Shown here: one piece after another, positions 1 through 10,018 of the stretch
How positions within the stretch are numbered: the first letter of the stretch is position 1
Layout: each line of letters begins with the position of its first letter
Notes under the pieces: model-generated
Seen by the model: the letters and a program-made list of their open reading frames with translations, nothing else
Database searches by the model: none
What the model was told of the DNA's origin: nothing
Position numbers and translations under genes: made by a program
Assembly: GCA_021029095.1 (NCBI GenBank)
Contig: JAJOHG010000033.1
Location: 293,179 to 357,178 of the forward strand
Direction of reading: 5' to 3'
Source of the DNA: Phellopilus nigrolimitatus
Taxonomy: Eukaryota > Basidiomycota > Agaricomycetes > Hymenochaetales > Hymenochaetaceae
DNA length: 64,000 nt

Positions 1-82
1 ACTGCAGCGACTTGCGTAATTTGAATGCAGGCCGTTTGTGTTATTTGAGTACTGTCTGTTTATGAGGAGAGAAACTGCCGGG

Positions 83-116
83 TGCGATGCGATGCGATGC
101 GATGCGATGCGATGCG
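83..116. repeat. TGCGA pentanucleotide microsatellite
   Basis: Six to seven perfect tandem copies of a 5-bp unit lie in non-coding DNA. Simple-sequence repeat, likely length-polymorphic between strains. Confidence 0.9.
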
Positions 117-759
117 TATTAATGCGCCCGCTCCAGGGACGCGTTGCGGCTGGCTGGCTGGCTGGTACCTTTTTCTTTTTGCGGGTTGAGACTTCGTTGT
201 CGCAGAACTTTACAGTCGCCGGTCCTTGAGGCACCACTTTTTGCTTCACAACAACTAAGGATCCGTCTCGGGGATATTTTTTGCATGAAATTGAACTGAG
301 TGTTCCTGTTCCTGGCTTTTATTTATTTATTTCGGAAAATTCGTTTTTTGTACGTTTTGGTACAGAAGATACCCGCCTTTTGTTTTTGACCAAACAAAAA
401 AAAGCTCGCCTGCCTGTCTAGCAATCGCGAATGATAGATAGCAGGAGCACTTTTTTTCGTTCGGAATTGGAGACTGCAGAACGATTGAGAAAAACGAGTA
501 CATGAAATGATTTCGTCATCTGTCGGGGCCAAACCCCAGTCACGTGACGCGTCGGCGTCGACTCTTTCGAGCTTACTTCTTGGTCGAAGCCTTTTATTTA
601 AAAAACAAATTGCTGATGCAGCTACTCCAGCGAAGAAATTGTCCCCGGTTGTGATGCCTGATAATACTAAGAAGCACGCTGAAATTAATCCGCCGTGAGA
701 AAGGAGGGTGTCTCGGTGAGCACCGGATTTCGGGCTCAGAATCAAGTACATGTATATTA

Positions 760-886
760 TACAGTTGACACTGTCTCATAATGAATACGGTACATCCTGG
801 CGGAAACGGAGTCGGTTCCACCGCTTCGTATTCATTTGTAGCTCATATTCGCTAATAGGTTATTCATCATGAGACAGTCAACTGTA
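760..886. repeat. Short inverted-repeat element, MITE-like
   Basis: The arms at 760-787 and 861-886 are reverse complements apart from a 2-bp gap and one mismatch, and enclose about 73 bp. The outer ends read TA-CAGTTGAC and GTCAACTG-TA, so the element could be framed by a TA duplication, as in Tc1/mariner-type miniature elements. A second, smaller inverted pair (GAATAC...GTATTC) lies inside. It could instead be a transcribed hairpin. Confidence 0.5.
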
Positions 887-2996
887 GCTCGCTCTCTCTC
901 ACTTCTCTGTGGATTTCTCTTGGAATGTTGCATGCATTGCCGCTGAGCGAATAGATAAAAAAGTCGGAATTTCCTTCTCTTGGGGAGATCGGCCGAGGGA
1001 CGGACAGGGTGCGCGATCAAGATGTGGCGTCTCAGGAGGGAAGGGAGGAACTGTATTGCGGACTGTATGGACGCATTTTGATGAATACAAGATGCCCGAG
1101 TAGGGAACCGACACGAGATTACGGGGCTGGGATTAAGAAGCGCCGTAGCTGCTCGACTGGAGATGAGAAAGAAGAGACGCCGAAAGAGAACAGCGGCCGA
1201 GCCAAGACGACCCGGGCACGAGTTGGAGACGGGGGGCGGTTGCGACAGAGACAGAAGGCGCCGGCGCGTCTGGCGTTCCTGGGGCCAACAACAGGCTGCG
1301 GGGGCACTTCCTTCACGGACGGGAGAAGCGGTCGAGGACGTGATACCGGCGATCGCCTTTTAATGTCGCTCGGGGCGGCGCGTCTTCGGGGGCTTCGTCT
1401 TCCCGGCGCCGCTCGACATAACGAATGCGCACACGTCGCACGTCGCCGAGTTCCCAGGCGGATGGGACGACAGCCGGCCGGGCTCCGAGCGTCGCGTCTC
1501 CACTGTCTCCACTGGGAGAAGACGAAAGGGCGTTGCTGTGCTGGGGAGGGGACCTCCGGCCGCTCTATCGTCGCCGATCGGGGTGCGCTGTGCCAGCGGA
1601 TGGACAGAGGGAGACGAGAATAGGGCGCGGGGGGGATAGTGCGCAGCAACAGCAGCAGCAGCCGAGGCAGGTGATAACGGGCACTGGCTGTGCGCTCGAG
1701 GGAGAGTCACAGAACAATCGCGTGATCCTTCGATTGATGGCTCTTCGAGAGATACGGGCTGATAGAAGCGGGCTGCCTTCTTTTCATTTCATTTAGAGCT
1801 ACGGCTTGTCAATCATCAGTCCCATCCGACCAATGCACATCCCACAGCATGTGCCCCTTCCAATTACGGTCGTCGTCGTCCTAATGAATCATCATATGTA
1901 TCGCTCGATCGCTGGATCCGTCCACTTTCTGCCAATGTGAAATGTGCACAATGCGAAATGAATCGTGCTGTCTGAGCGCGCGCGCGCGCCCAGCGCTGCG
2001 TTGCAACGCAAGATCTGCCCCCAGAAAATGCCCCGAATTCGCGAAAAATTCGCGAAAAATCGCGGCTGCGCGCCGTGCATTTCTCTGCAATTATACAAAG
2101 AAAGAACGGGCGGGGACGACCAGGCAGCGAGGGAGGGAGGGCACGGGGGAGGACGAGGCACCTGCGCCGAGTCGACCGAGATTGGAAGGCGCACATGGCG
2201 ATCGTTTATAGCAAGTGTGGCTGCCTCCTCTGTCTCACTCTCACTGCACCCTCGCCGCGATCCTCGATTGCCAGCGCAACGCGACGCTCTCCGCCTGCAC
2301 TCTCTCCCGCAGCTGCGTCTCTAACGACTCCTCTTACGAACTCGCACGACGCCCTTCCTTTGCTGCCCTTAAAGCGACCCACTTTGCCCCGCCGTCCACG
2401 CAGTGAGTACTCCTACTACTGCCATACAGTCCACCTCCCAGATCCCGCATCGTCCCCCATCCTGGCCCGCTATTATCACCGCGTCAATCGCTTATCCCAA
2501 TCGTTCCTTGGCTCCTTTGTCGCTCTCCTTTCCGCCCTAAGAACGACCGGGACGCAGCTGACTCGAGTGCACACAGAGCTACGACCCACCCCTCCCTCGT
2601 TGTGCCCTCCACCCCGGGTCGCATGAGCGCGCACGCCGCTCCTTGCTCGCCGCAAACAGTGCGCTTTTATCGTCCTCTCCTCTTCCGCCGCTAGCCCCCT
2701 CGAGAGGCACACTCTCTGGCGAAATCGCAAATCACACTTCCGCACCTCGCCGTCCTACCCGTCCCAGAAAGTGTCCCTCTCCGTATGTCTCATGTGTTAT
2801 CGCTCGTTTCCTGCTTTTGAATAGGCGCTGACATACGCCGACACTGCTTGTTTCTCGTCCTGCCCCCCGCGCGCGCGTGATCGTCATTCCGCTGACTCGT
2901 CGCCCGCCCCGATCGATGACTTACTCGCTGGATCGCTTCTGTCTCACTGCTGCGACAGTTTACTCAGACCACTCCATCCTGACCGAGCACATTTCA

Positions 2997-4728
2997 ATGG
3001 ATCAGACCCTGCTCCTCTCTCCCTCGTCCCCTCTCGCCTTCAGAACACCAGACCTACACTCGCAGGCCTCCCTACACAGTCCGCCAACCTCTCCGCTTAT
3101 GCTCTCACCGCTCTCACCCCTCCCCTCCCCTCGACACTTCCGCACCTCGCCCCGCTCGCACCCCCACTCCCAACTCGGCGCCTACACCTCCTTCCTCGCG
3201 CACCCCGCCGCAGGCATCCTGTCCGCCGGGCCCGGCTCCGCGACAAGCAGCGAAGAGTCGCGCTCGCCGCTCGAGAACCCGCTCGACGCCGAGTTCGACA
3301 GCATGGCCGACTTCGAGTACCACTACCCGCTCTCCTTCCCGGGCGTCGGCGCCGCCGCGGGCTACGCGGGCGACATGTTCGGCGCGCACGCCGCCGCCGC
3401 CGAGCGCAAGCACCTCCACCCGGTCGAGATCAGCTCCGCCGACGCCGACGGCCTCGCCTCGCCGTACATGTTCGCGGGCGGCGGCGACCTGCCCTTCATC
3501 AGCGCGCACCTCAAGCAGGAGTACTACGCGCCCGCCGCCGCCGACATGGGCGCGTACGCCTACATGGGCGTCGCCTCGCCGGAGCACGCCGCGGCGCAGC
3601 ACGCATACGCGTACGCGTCCTCGCCCGAGTCGCCCTTCCTCGACGGCGCGGCTTACTACGCCGCACCGCCGCCCACGGCATCCGCCGGCGTGCACGCGGC
3701 GTCGGCGTACTCGCTCGCCGCGCACGCCGCGCAGGGCGCCCACACTGCCTCGCCGGCGGGCCATGCCGGCGGACAGGGCGGCTGCGACCCGCGCTTTGTC
3801 AGCGGGTCGCCGCCCGATATGGACATCGGATCGCGGATGGCGGCCGGCCGCGGTGGACATGGGCACGGACATGGCAGCGGCAACGGCAACGGCCCGGCGA
3901 CGACGTCGCCATTCCCAGCCGTCCGGTTCACGGGCGCCTTCGGCTCGGCGGACGGGGAGGCCGATGCCGACGCGGACGCCGATGCGGACGCGGACGCGGA
4001 CGTCGACGGGCCCGACCGCGACGCGGAGGGCGAGCTCGCGTACCCGTACGACGAGGCCAACGACAGCGGCGAGGACGAGCGCTCGGACGACGACAGCGAC
4101 TACGTCGACGCGGGCCGCCGCCAGCACGCGGGGCGGCGGCGGCAGCCGCGCGCGGCGCTCGTCGTGCCGTCGCAGGCCGCGCGCGTGTCCGCGCTGACGA
4201 CGCCCGTCGTCGGCTCCTCCGCGCCCGCGCCCGGCCCCCACGCCGGTGCGCGGCGCAGCGCGTCGTCGCGCCCGACGCGCCCGCAGCGCCCCGCGGCGCC
4301 CGCGCCGGTGCCCGTGCCGAACCTGACGAAGAAGTCGCGCGGGCGGCGCGTGCCGACGCATGCGGGCACCGTGCCCGCGCCTGACGGTGCCGGGGGCGGC
4401 GTTGGCGGCGTCGGCGGGGGCGGCGGGCTGCGCGCGCGCGGGTACACGTGCCGCGTCGCGGGCTGCGGGAAGTGCTTCGCGCGCGGGGAGCACCTGAAGC
4501 GGCACATCCGCAGCATACACACGAACGAGAAGCGTGCGTCGCCGTCTATGCCTGCTTTTTTTTTTTGAGTCCGAGTCGAGATATACTAATGGACATTGTT
4601 CTGCAGCGCACAAGTGCCAGCACCCCGGCTGCGGGAAGGAGTTCAGCCGGCACGACAACCTCTGCCAGCACATGCGCGTGCACAGGAACTACTCCGCGCC
4701 GCGCGACGGCGGCCTCGTCGACGTCTGA
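2997..4728 (+). CDS. C2H2 zinc-finger transcription factor (Msn2/Seb1-like finger pair)
   Basis: Two exons (2997-4533 and 4607-4728; the 73-nt intron has an ATACTAAT branch site) give about 552 residues. The protein is long, disordered and rich in Ala, Ser, Pro and His, with an acidic Asp-Ala repeat near residue 325. It ends in two adjacent C2H2 fingers joined by a TNEKPHKC linker, which only forms once the intron is removed. Finger 1 has CRVAGC...HLKRHIRSIH and finger 2 has CQHPGC...NLCQHMRVH. Paired C-terminal fingers of this spacing are found in fungal stress and developmental regulators of the Msn2/4-Seb1 kind; the family assignment is by finger pattern only. In-frame ATGs also exist at 2877 and 2916; 2997 was chosen because coding-like composition begins there. 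Confidence 0.85.
3955..4020 (+). repeat. Asp-Ala coding repeat in the zinc-finger protein
   Basis: GCCGAC/GCGGAC units encode an alternating Asp-Ala tract followed by more acidic residues. This acidic low-complexity segment is a candidate activation region. The DNA repeat is imperfect at third positions, so it is probably older than a fresh microsatellite expansion. Confidence 0.7.
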
Positions 4729-5225
4729 GCGCCCGCCCGCCCATACCCCCCACTCAACCACGAACGAACGAATCGCAGTGTTTTTCTCTGCTTATACCCC
4801 GCCTGCTTCTAACGACCCCGCCACGACGACTCCTCACGACCTCACGAGCACCATTATCTCCTTCTGTCTTTTTTTCCGCGTTTTGTTTTGTTTTTCCCTC
4901 CCCGTTTTAAACGTATGTTATTACATTGTGGTTCCCCCCTGCCTTTCGCCCCTTTTTCGGACGGTTTCCCCCCCATGCTTTCTCCCCTTCTCCCCTTCTT
5001 CGTTCTTCGTTCTCGTCTCGTCTCGTCTGTCTGTCTGCTTTCTTGTGCCCAGACCGTGTTCCGCCATGCATGAATGCCACGATACCCACCCAGTTTTTTT
5101 CTTTCTTTTCTTCTTCTTGTATTTGCCCCGCCCCCGCGCGGCGTCCCCCTCCGCTCCTTTGTGTTTCTATAGCCTCCACGCCATGCTGCTTGGCACGTAA
5201 TCCAGCTGTATCATTTGTCTGTTTT

Positions 5226-5260
<35 letters not shown>

Positions 5261-5672
5261 GGCTCCCGTCATCCTGTAACATTCATTTCATCTCACTTTA
5301 CTTCGTTCTCGTTTTCTTCTTCGTTTTCGTTTTCGTTTTCATTTTCTTTCTTTCTTTTGTTGTTGTCTTTCTGTCTTGTACGAATTTGTGGAACGGGAAC
5401 GAACCGCTGTGAGCCGCGCGCTCTTGCTTTTTTTTTTGATCTGGAGACGTGTATATTTCCCGGGGCTTGTACTATATGTATCGTTACGCGTATACGAGTT
5501 CTACGAACGAACGACGACACGACTGCCGCGTCTGCTTGCTCAGCAACAACTGCTGCTTCCCTGCGATAGCCGGCTTGAAAAGGAAGCGTGTGTTATCTAT
5601 CATCTATTATCTAATCGCGGTCCTCCGCAGATCTCTTGCTCTCGACGGCCACGTAAGCCCCGAAGAGACGAG
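4729..5672. other. Intergenic region with CT-rich 3' UTR and microsatellites
   Basis: This is pyrimidine-rich sequence downstream of the zinc-finger gene, followed by the promoter of the next gene. It contains a CTGT run (5226-5261) and TTTTCG/TTTCTTTC runs (about 5300-5360). No coding frame is supported. Confidence 0.6.
5226..5261. repeat. CTGT tetranucleotide microsatellite
   Basis: About nine tandem CTGT units, probably in the zinc-finger gene's 3' UTR or just beyond it. Confidence 0.9.
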
Positions 5673-6540
5673 ATGCTGCTCCTGCAGCCCCTCCTCGCCG
5701 CCGCCGTCCTCCTCCTCCTCGCCCTCTGTCAGAGCACACCAGCGGCCGCAAACACCGAGATACGCAACTTCTTCGCGCCCGCGCCCGCGCCCGCACTCGC
5801 CGCTCTGCCCCCGCGCGCGCCGCAGATGCACGCGCTGAACGCGACGCACAGCGAGCGCGCGTTCGCCGTGCGCCCCGCGCCGCTCTTCACGCCCCTGCAC
5901 GCCGTCTGCGCGCGCAGCGCAGCGGGGGCAGAAGCGGAGGCGGAGGCGGACACGCCGTGCGCGCACGAGCTCTGGCTCGCGCTCGCGCTCGACGGCGGCG
6001 GCGCGCCGCCCTGGGCGCGCGCGCGCGCGTTCACGCTGCGCGTCGCGTGGCCCGCGTTCGTGAGTCTCCCCCCGCGCGCCGGTGTCGTCTTGCCCACTGC
6101 CCGCTCTGATCTGATATCCTGCTTTGCAGTACCCGACGGCCGTCGACATCGCGCTGTACACGCCCGCCGCGCTCGCCGCGCACTTCCAGGGCGCCCACCC
6201 CGCCGCCGCCCCGCCAGACCCGGACTCAGACCCGGGCGCAGGCGGAGCCAGCCCCGCCGCCACGCGCACGACGTACGCGCGCATCCGGCTTGCCGACACG
6301 GGTGTGCGCAACCCCTCTCTCCCCCACGCGGGTGCGGGCGCCGGCGCCCCGCCCGTGCCGTTCACGGCGACGCTCGAGCCGCTGCACGCCGGCGTGCTCC
6401 CCGCGACGCTCCTCCCCGCCCTCGCGCTCCTCGCGCCCGTCCTCGCGGGCGCCGCGCTCGCACTCCCGCCGCTCGCCCGCGCGTTCGCGGCCGTCGCGCG
6501 CGAGGCGCGCCGCGAGCTGTACCACGCCCACTCCGAGTAG
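5673..6540 (+). CDS. Secretory-pathway membrane protein, family not recognised
   Basis: Two exons (5673-6059 and 6130-6540; 70-nt intron, phase 0) encode about 265 residues. The N-terminus is a clear signal peptide: a hydrophobic LLLLALC core followed by small residues. A lumenal domain of about 190 residues follows, with one HALNATHS N-glycosylation site and scattered Cys. A hydrophobic helix near residues 220-245 precedes a short basic tail. The layout is that of a type I ER or secretory membrane protein. It is vaguely like the PIG-X/Pbn1 subunit of GPI mannosyltransferase I, but no diagnostic motif was seen, so no function is assigned. Codon use is extremely GC-rich, like the neighbouring core genes. 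Confidence 0.7.
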
Positions 6541-6712
6541 CATCCGGAATTTTTGTTTTCGTCCAACTGTATATCGTATATTATATGTATATGTATGAAA
6601 GTATAATTTGGATCGCACGCCGGACTAGAGCGCGCGAACACACGAGCGGGCTCGTCCAGGTGAATACAAGCGGGACAGTCGTACAATATCGCATAAATAC
6701 AAAATACAGTCC

Positions 6713-9454
6713 TCACGGCGACGCCGCCGCCGCCTCGAGTGCGGGGAGGTGCACCGCGCCGAGCCACGCGAGGATGACCTCCACGCGCGCGCCGTGCAGC
6801 GCGAGGCTCAGCGGCGCGCGCGCATTCTCCGCGCCCGCGCCCCGCGCCTGCTCGCTCGCCGCGCGCTCCCGCTCCGCCTTCGCGCGCAGCCGCGCGTGCA
6901 CCGGCGCGAGCAGCGCGCGCAGGTGCTCCAGCGCGCCGCGCACGTCCCCGCCTTCGGTGTCCGCCGCGTCGCTCACGGGCGATCCGCGCCCGGACGCCGA
7001 GGGCGTCTTCGAGCTGCTCGATGCCGTCGACGGCCCCGCGGACGGGCACGCGGCCGCCACCGGGTCGTCCTCCTCCGCGACGGGCAGCGGCGACGGCGTG
7101 CGCCGCACGACCGGCTCCGCGAAGCGCGGCGCCCCCGCGCGCACGAGCGCGTTGGGCAGCCGGCCGTACCTCCACCCGCCCGCGAGCCGCTCGAGCGTCT
7201 CGACGAACTCCGCCTGAGCCATCGAGCGCGGCGGGAGAAACACCGGGTAGCCCTCGAGCCCCGCGACGATGCACGCCGCGCGGCCGAACGTGCGCGTGAG
7301 CGCCGCGAACTCGCCGAGCATCAGCAGGCAGTTCAGGATGCTGAAGTGCGCCTCGAGCAGCAGCGGGTGGTACGTCGTGAACGGCAGCGCGACGTCCTGC
7401 GCGAGCGCCGGCGCGTCGTGCTGCCTGCTGTTCGGGCGGAACGTCTCGAGCAGCGCGAACGCGCGCTCCATCCTGTGCAGGACGTCGCCGTCCCCATAGT
7501 CCTCCGCGTCCGGCGGCGCCTCGAGCTCGAGCGTGTCGAAGTGCGCGAGGAACTTCTCGTGGTCGCGCTTGCTCTTCCGTAGCAGCGTGCACACCTGTTC
7601 GCGGAGCCGGCCCTCGCCGAAGGCCGCGCGGTACGCGCGCGCCTTTGAGCCGTCCGCACGGCCGAGCGGGCCGTCGGGATTCCCGATCTCCGTCCCACCG
7701 TACCGGCCGTGCGTAACATACGATAGATGGACTTCTCCGAAGTCGTTTGGTGGGATGCGCGGGATCTCCTCGAGCGTGAAGAACGCTTCCTCAATGAGGA
7801 AGAACGCATGTGCGAGGTATGCCGCGCCGCGGTGGAAGAGAACCTGCGGCTCGAGGGGCTCGGGCGCGTCGGGTAGGACGGAGTGGTGTATGAGCAGCTG
7901 CTCGCCGTCCGGGCCCTCGATCACAGGTGCCGTGCCGCTGGGCGGCGCCTGTCCGTTGACCTTGGCTTTCTTGCGCTTCGCCTTTGAGTGGCTGTCGCCG
8001 TTGGATCGTAAAGCGGGATCGTGCGCTTGACGAGCCCGGCGGACGGCGCGGGATTCCCTCAGAGCATAAGTGAAGTCTTTCGTAGCCAGAGCGAATTCGT
8101 CTCTGAAGCAATGGACAATTCCTCTGGTGCGATAAAACTCGAGTCGTTGAGGGTTTTCAGCTATCAGTTGGTCAAGAGTGTTTGTAGAAGTGGACTCGGC
8201 AAGTTGTCTGTACAAATTTATAAGTTTGACTTTTCCTTGGAGGTGTGATGTCTGCTGACCTTGAAGGTATCTTCTCGTGGAAGAAGTGTACATAGCGGGC
8301 ATCCGCGTTCTTTGGATCTACAATCCATTTCACTCACGAGAGAGGAGGACATCACGACATACCACTCACCGACTTTGAGCACCCTTTCCGCAATGTCGTC
8401 AAAGACGGTGCCGCGGCCCATGACCATCACGCTCGACGCGATCTCGTCTGCCTTGTACGCCTCTGCGAGCTTCTGCACGGCGAGCGCCCGCAGGCGGTGC
8501 ACGCGCGTCGCAGACATCGGGACGTTGCGCCCGCCGCCCCCGCCGAAGTCGCCCATCGGGTTCAGGCCGAGCGACTGCGCCGCCGCCCACGGGCTCCCGC
8601 CGAAGCCGAAACCCCCGCCGCCCCCGCCGCCGCGCAGCGAGCCGAGCGCCGCGGCGGACAGCCCGGAGGACGCGCGCACGGAGAGCTCCGCGGCCTCGTC
8701 GATGAGCCGGCGGATCGCGGCGACGGAGCGAAAGACGCCCGGGTCGATCGGCGGCGGCGCAGCGGCGCCCGGGCGCGGCACGAGCGGGGGCAGTGGTTGT
8801 GGGGGGCCCTACGCCCGCCGGGGATGCGGGTGGCGAGTACGAGTGCGAGGTGCTCGAGCTGAGGCTGATGGAGGAGCCGCTGCGCTCGCGGAGACGCGCG
8901 AAGCCCGTGGGCTGCGCATACTGCGCCGGAGAGGGCATGGGCGAGGCAGACATGCGCATGTCGCTCGCGAAAACGGTTGCCGGGTCGAGGTTGAGGACGA
9001 GCAGCGACTCGAGGAGCTCGAGCGGGAGCTGCAGCCAGGGCCCCTGTGCGCCGCGTAAGCATGCGCATCGCGCACCCGCAGTGTCAAAACAGAGAAGACG
9101 TACATGATACGAGCTGATGTATTTCCAGTGCTTGTTCCTGCTGATGCACAGAACTGGGGGGCGCGCGGCGCAGACGCTGGCGTCGTCCGGGAGCGCCTCA
9201 GCGCCATTCGGCTTGCTCTTCGCGCTCGCAGCCTTCTTGGATCTCTTTTTCTTCTTTTTCTTCGTGATAGACGTTCTTTCCTCCGCATCGTCCTCCGGGT
9301 TGTTCGGTGAGGTCATTTCCGCCTGCATGTGCGAGTCCAGGACGTGGTCGGACGAAGTGTCTGAAAATTGACTCTGTGTACTGTGGCTATCCGACTTGGA
9401 GAGGTCCAACGCCGACAGCCCGGTCGTCGTCGCCGTCATGATTTCCGCAGGCAT
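6713..9454 (-). CDS. Conserved fungal TPR-type protein (one-base frameshift in the middle)
   Basis: Four exons on the minus strand (9454-9104, 9043-8370, 8317-8260, 8207-6713) join in consistent phase and give about 858 residues if one base is removed. The N-terminus is Ser/Thr-rich with a KKKKKKRSKK basic run. It is followed by a conserved WLQLPLELLESLLVLNLDP segment and an RHS of helical repeats (RLIDEAAELSVRASSGL, VQKLAEAYKADEIAS, AQPQRLEFYRTRG-like) that resemble TPRs. The small third exon supplies DARYVHFFHEK. A run of six G at 8801-8806 shifts the frame: upstream reading ends in VGPP and downstream reading resumes as QPLPPLVPRPG, with a stop just upstream in the latter frame. Biochemical function unknown. 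Confidence 0.75.
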
Positions 9455-10018
9455 TTTGGCAGATTATCTGGCCGAGGACATGGACGACGTTCGCGTAAGA
9501 TTTTGGAGCGAGCAGATATAGATGCCAGAAGCCGTGGTGGTCGGTTATGAACGATGGTTGTTGCAGTTCATTATACTTAGCAGCAGCACTGCTGCTGTCG
9601 GCTTCCAGATAAATCACCGAATCACCGAGTTGAATGCCGTCACTCCGCTGAGATGTGGTTGGTTCAACTCTGATTGTATGCTATCGTACTGATAGCCTTC
9701 CACAACCGCGTCAGATATAAAGAGAGTATCACCGCGGAGACTGCACTAGGAGAGCGAACATCGACAGGGTCATATGCTGGGCGCGGTAGGTACTAAGAAG
9801 TGGATTCGTTACACAAAAGTTCGTCCGTGCGTATTCGAAGAAACAGCGTGCAAGTAGAGTGCATCGATTATCACCTTGTCCGAGAGTGTACTCTGCATTA
9901 AAGGAACGGAATGGAGAGGCGAAAGGAAAGAAAGAAGCAAAGCAAAGCCAGGAGAAATGAAGAGTGAGAACAGAAAGAAAGAAAAACTCAATATGAAATA
10001 TATAATAGAGAGGAGGTC
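9455..10018. other. Intergenic region between two minus-strand genes
   Basis: This stretch holds the promoter of the TPR-type gene and the 3' end of chitin synthase. It is purine-rich near 9900-10010. No gene or structured RNA was seen. Confidence 0.6.

Larger units (their letters stand above)
1..2996. other. Long upstream region of the zinc-finger gene, no gene recognised
   Basis: No open frame here has family-like composition; the longer frames on both strands look like chance products of GC-rich sequence. The region holds a TGCGA microsatellite (83-116), a compact inverted repeat (760-886) and, from about 2100, a C-rich pyrimidine stretch typical of basidiomycete promoters and 5' leaders. 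A long regulatory leader would suit the transcription-factor gene that follows, but that is inference. An upstream non-coding exon cannot be excluded. Confidence 0.5.

Noticed and set aside
1009..1650. Overlapping open frames on both strands near 1.0-1.65 kb
   Set aside because: Low-complexity Arg/Gly/Ser translation, no domain pattern, no splice context.
3114..4673. Long minus-strand open frame (519 codons) opposite the zinc-finger gene
   Set aside because: Arg-rich antisense shadow of GC-rich coding DNA; the plus strand has zinc fingers and a perfect intron.
5607..7592. 661-codon minus-strand open frame
   Set aside because: Spans two genes in the wrong frame; almost entirely Arg/Ala from high third-position GC.
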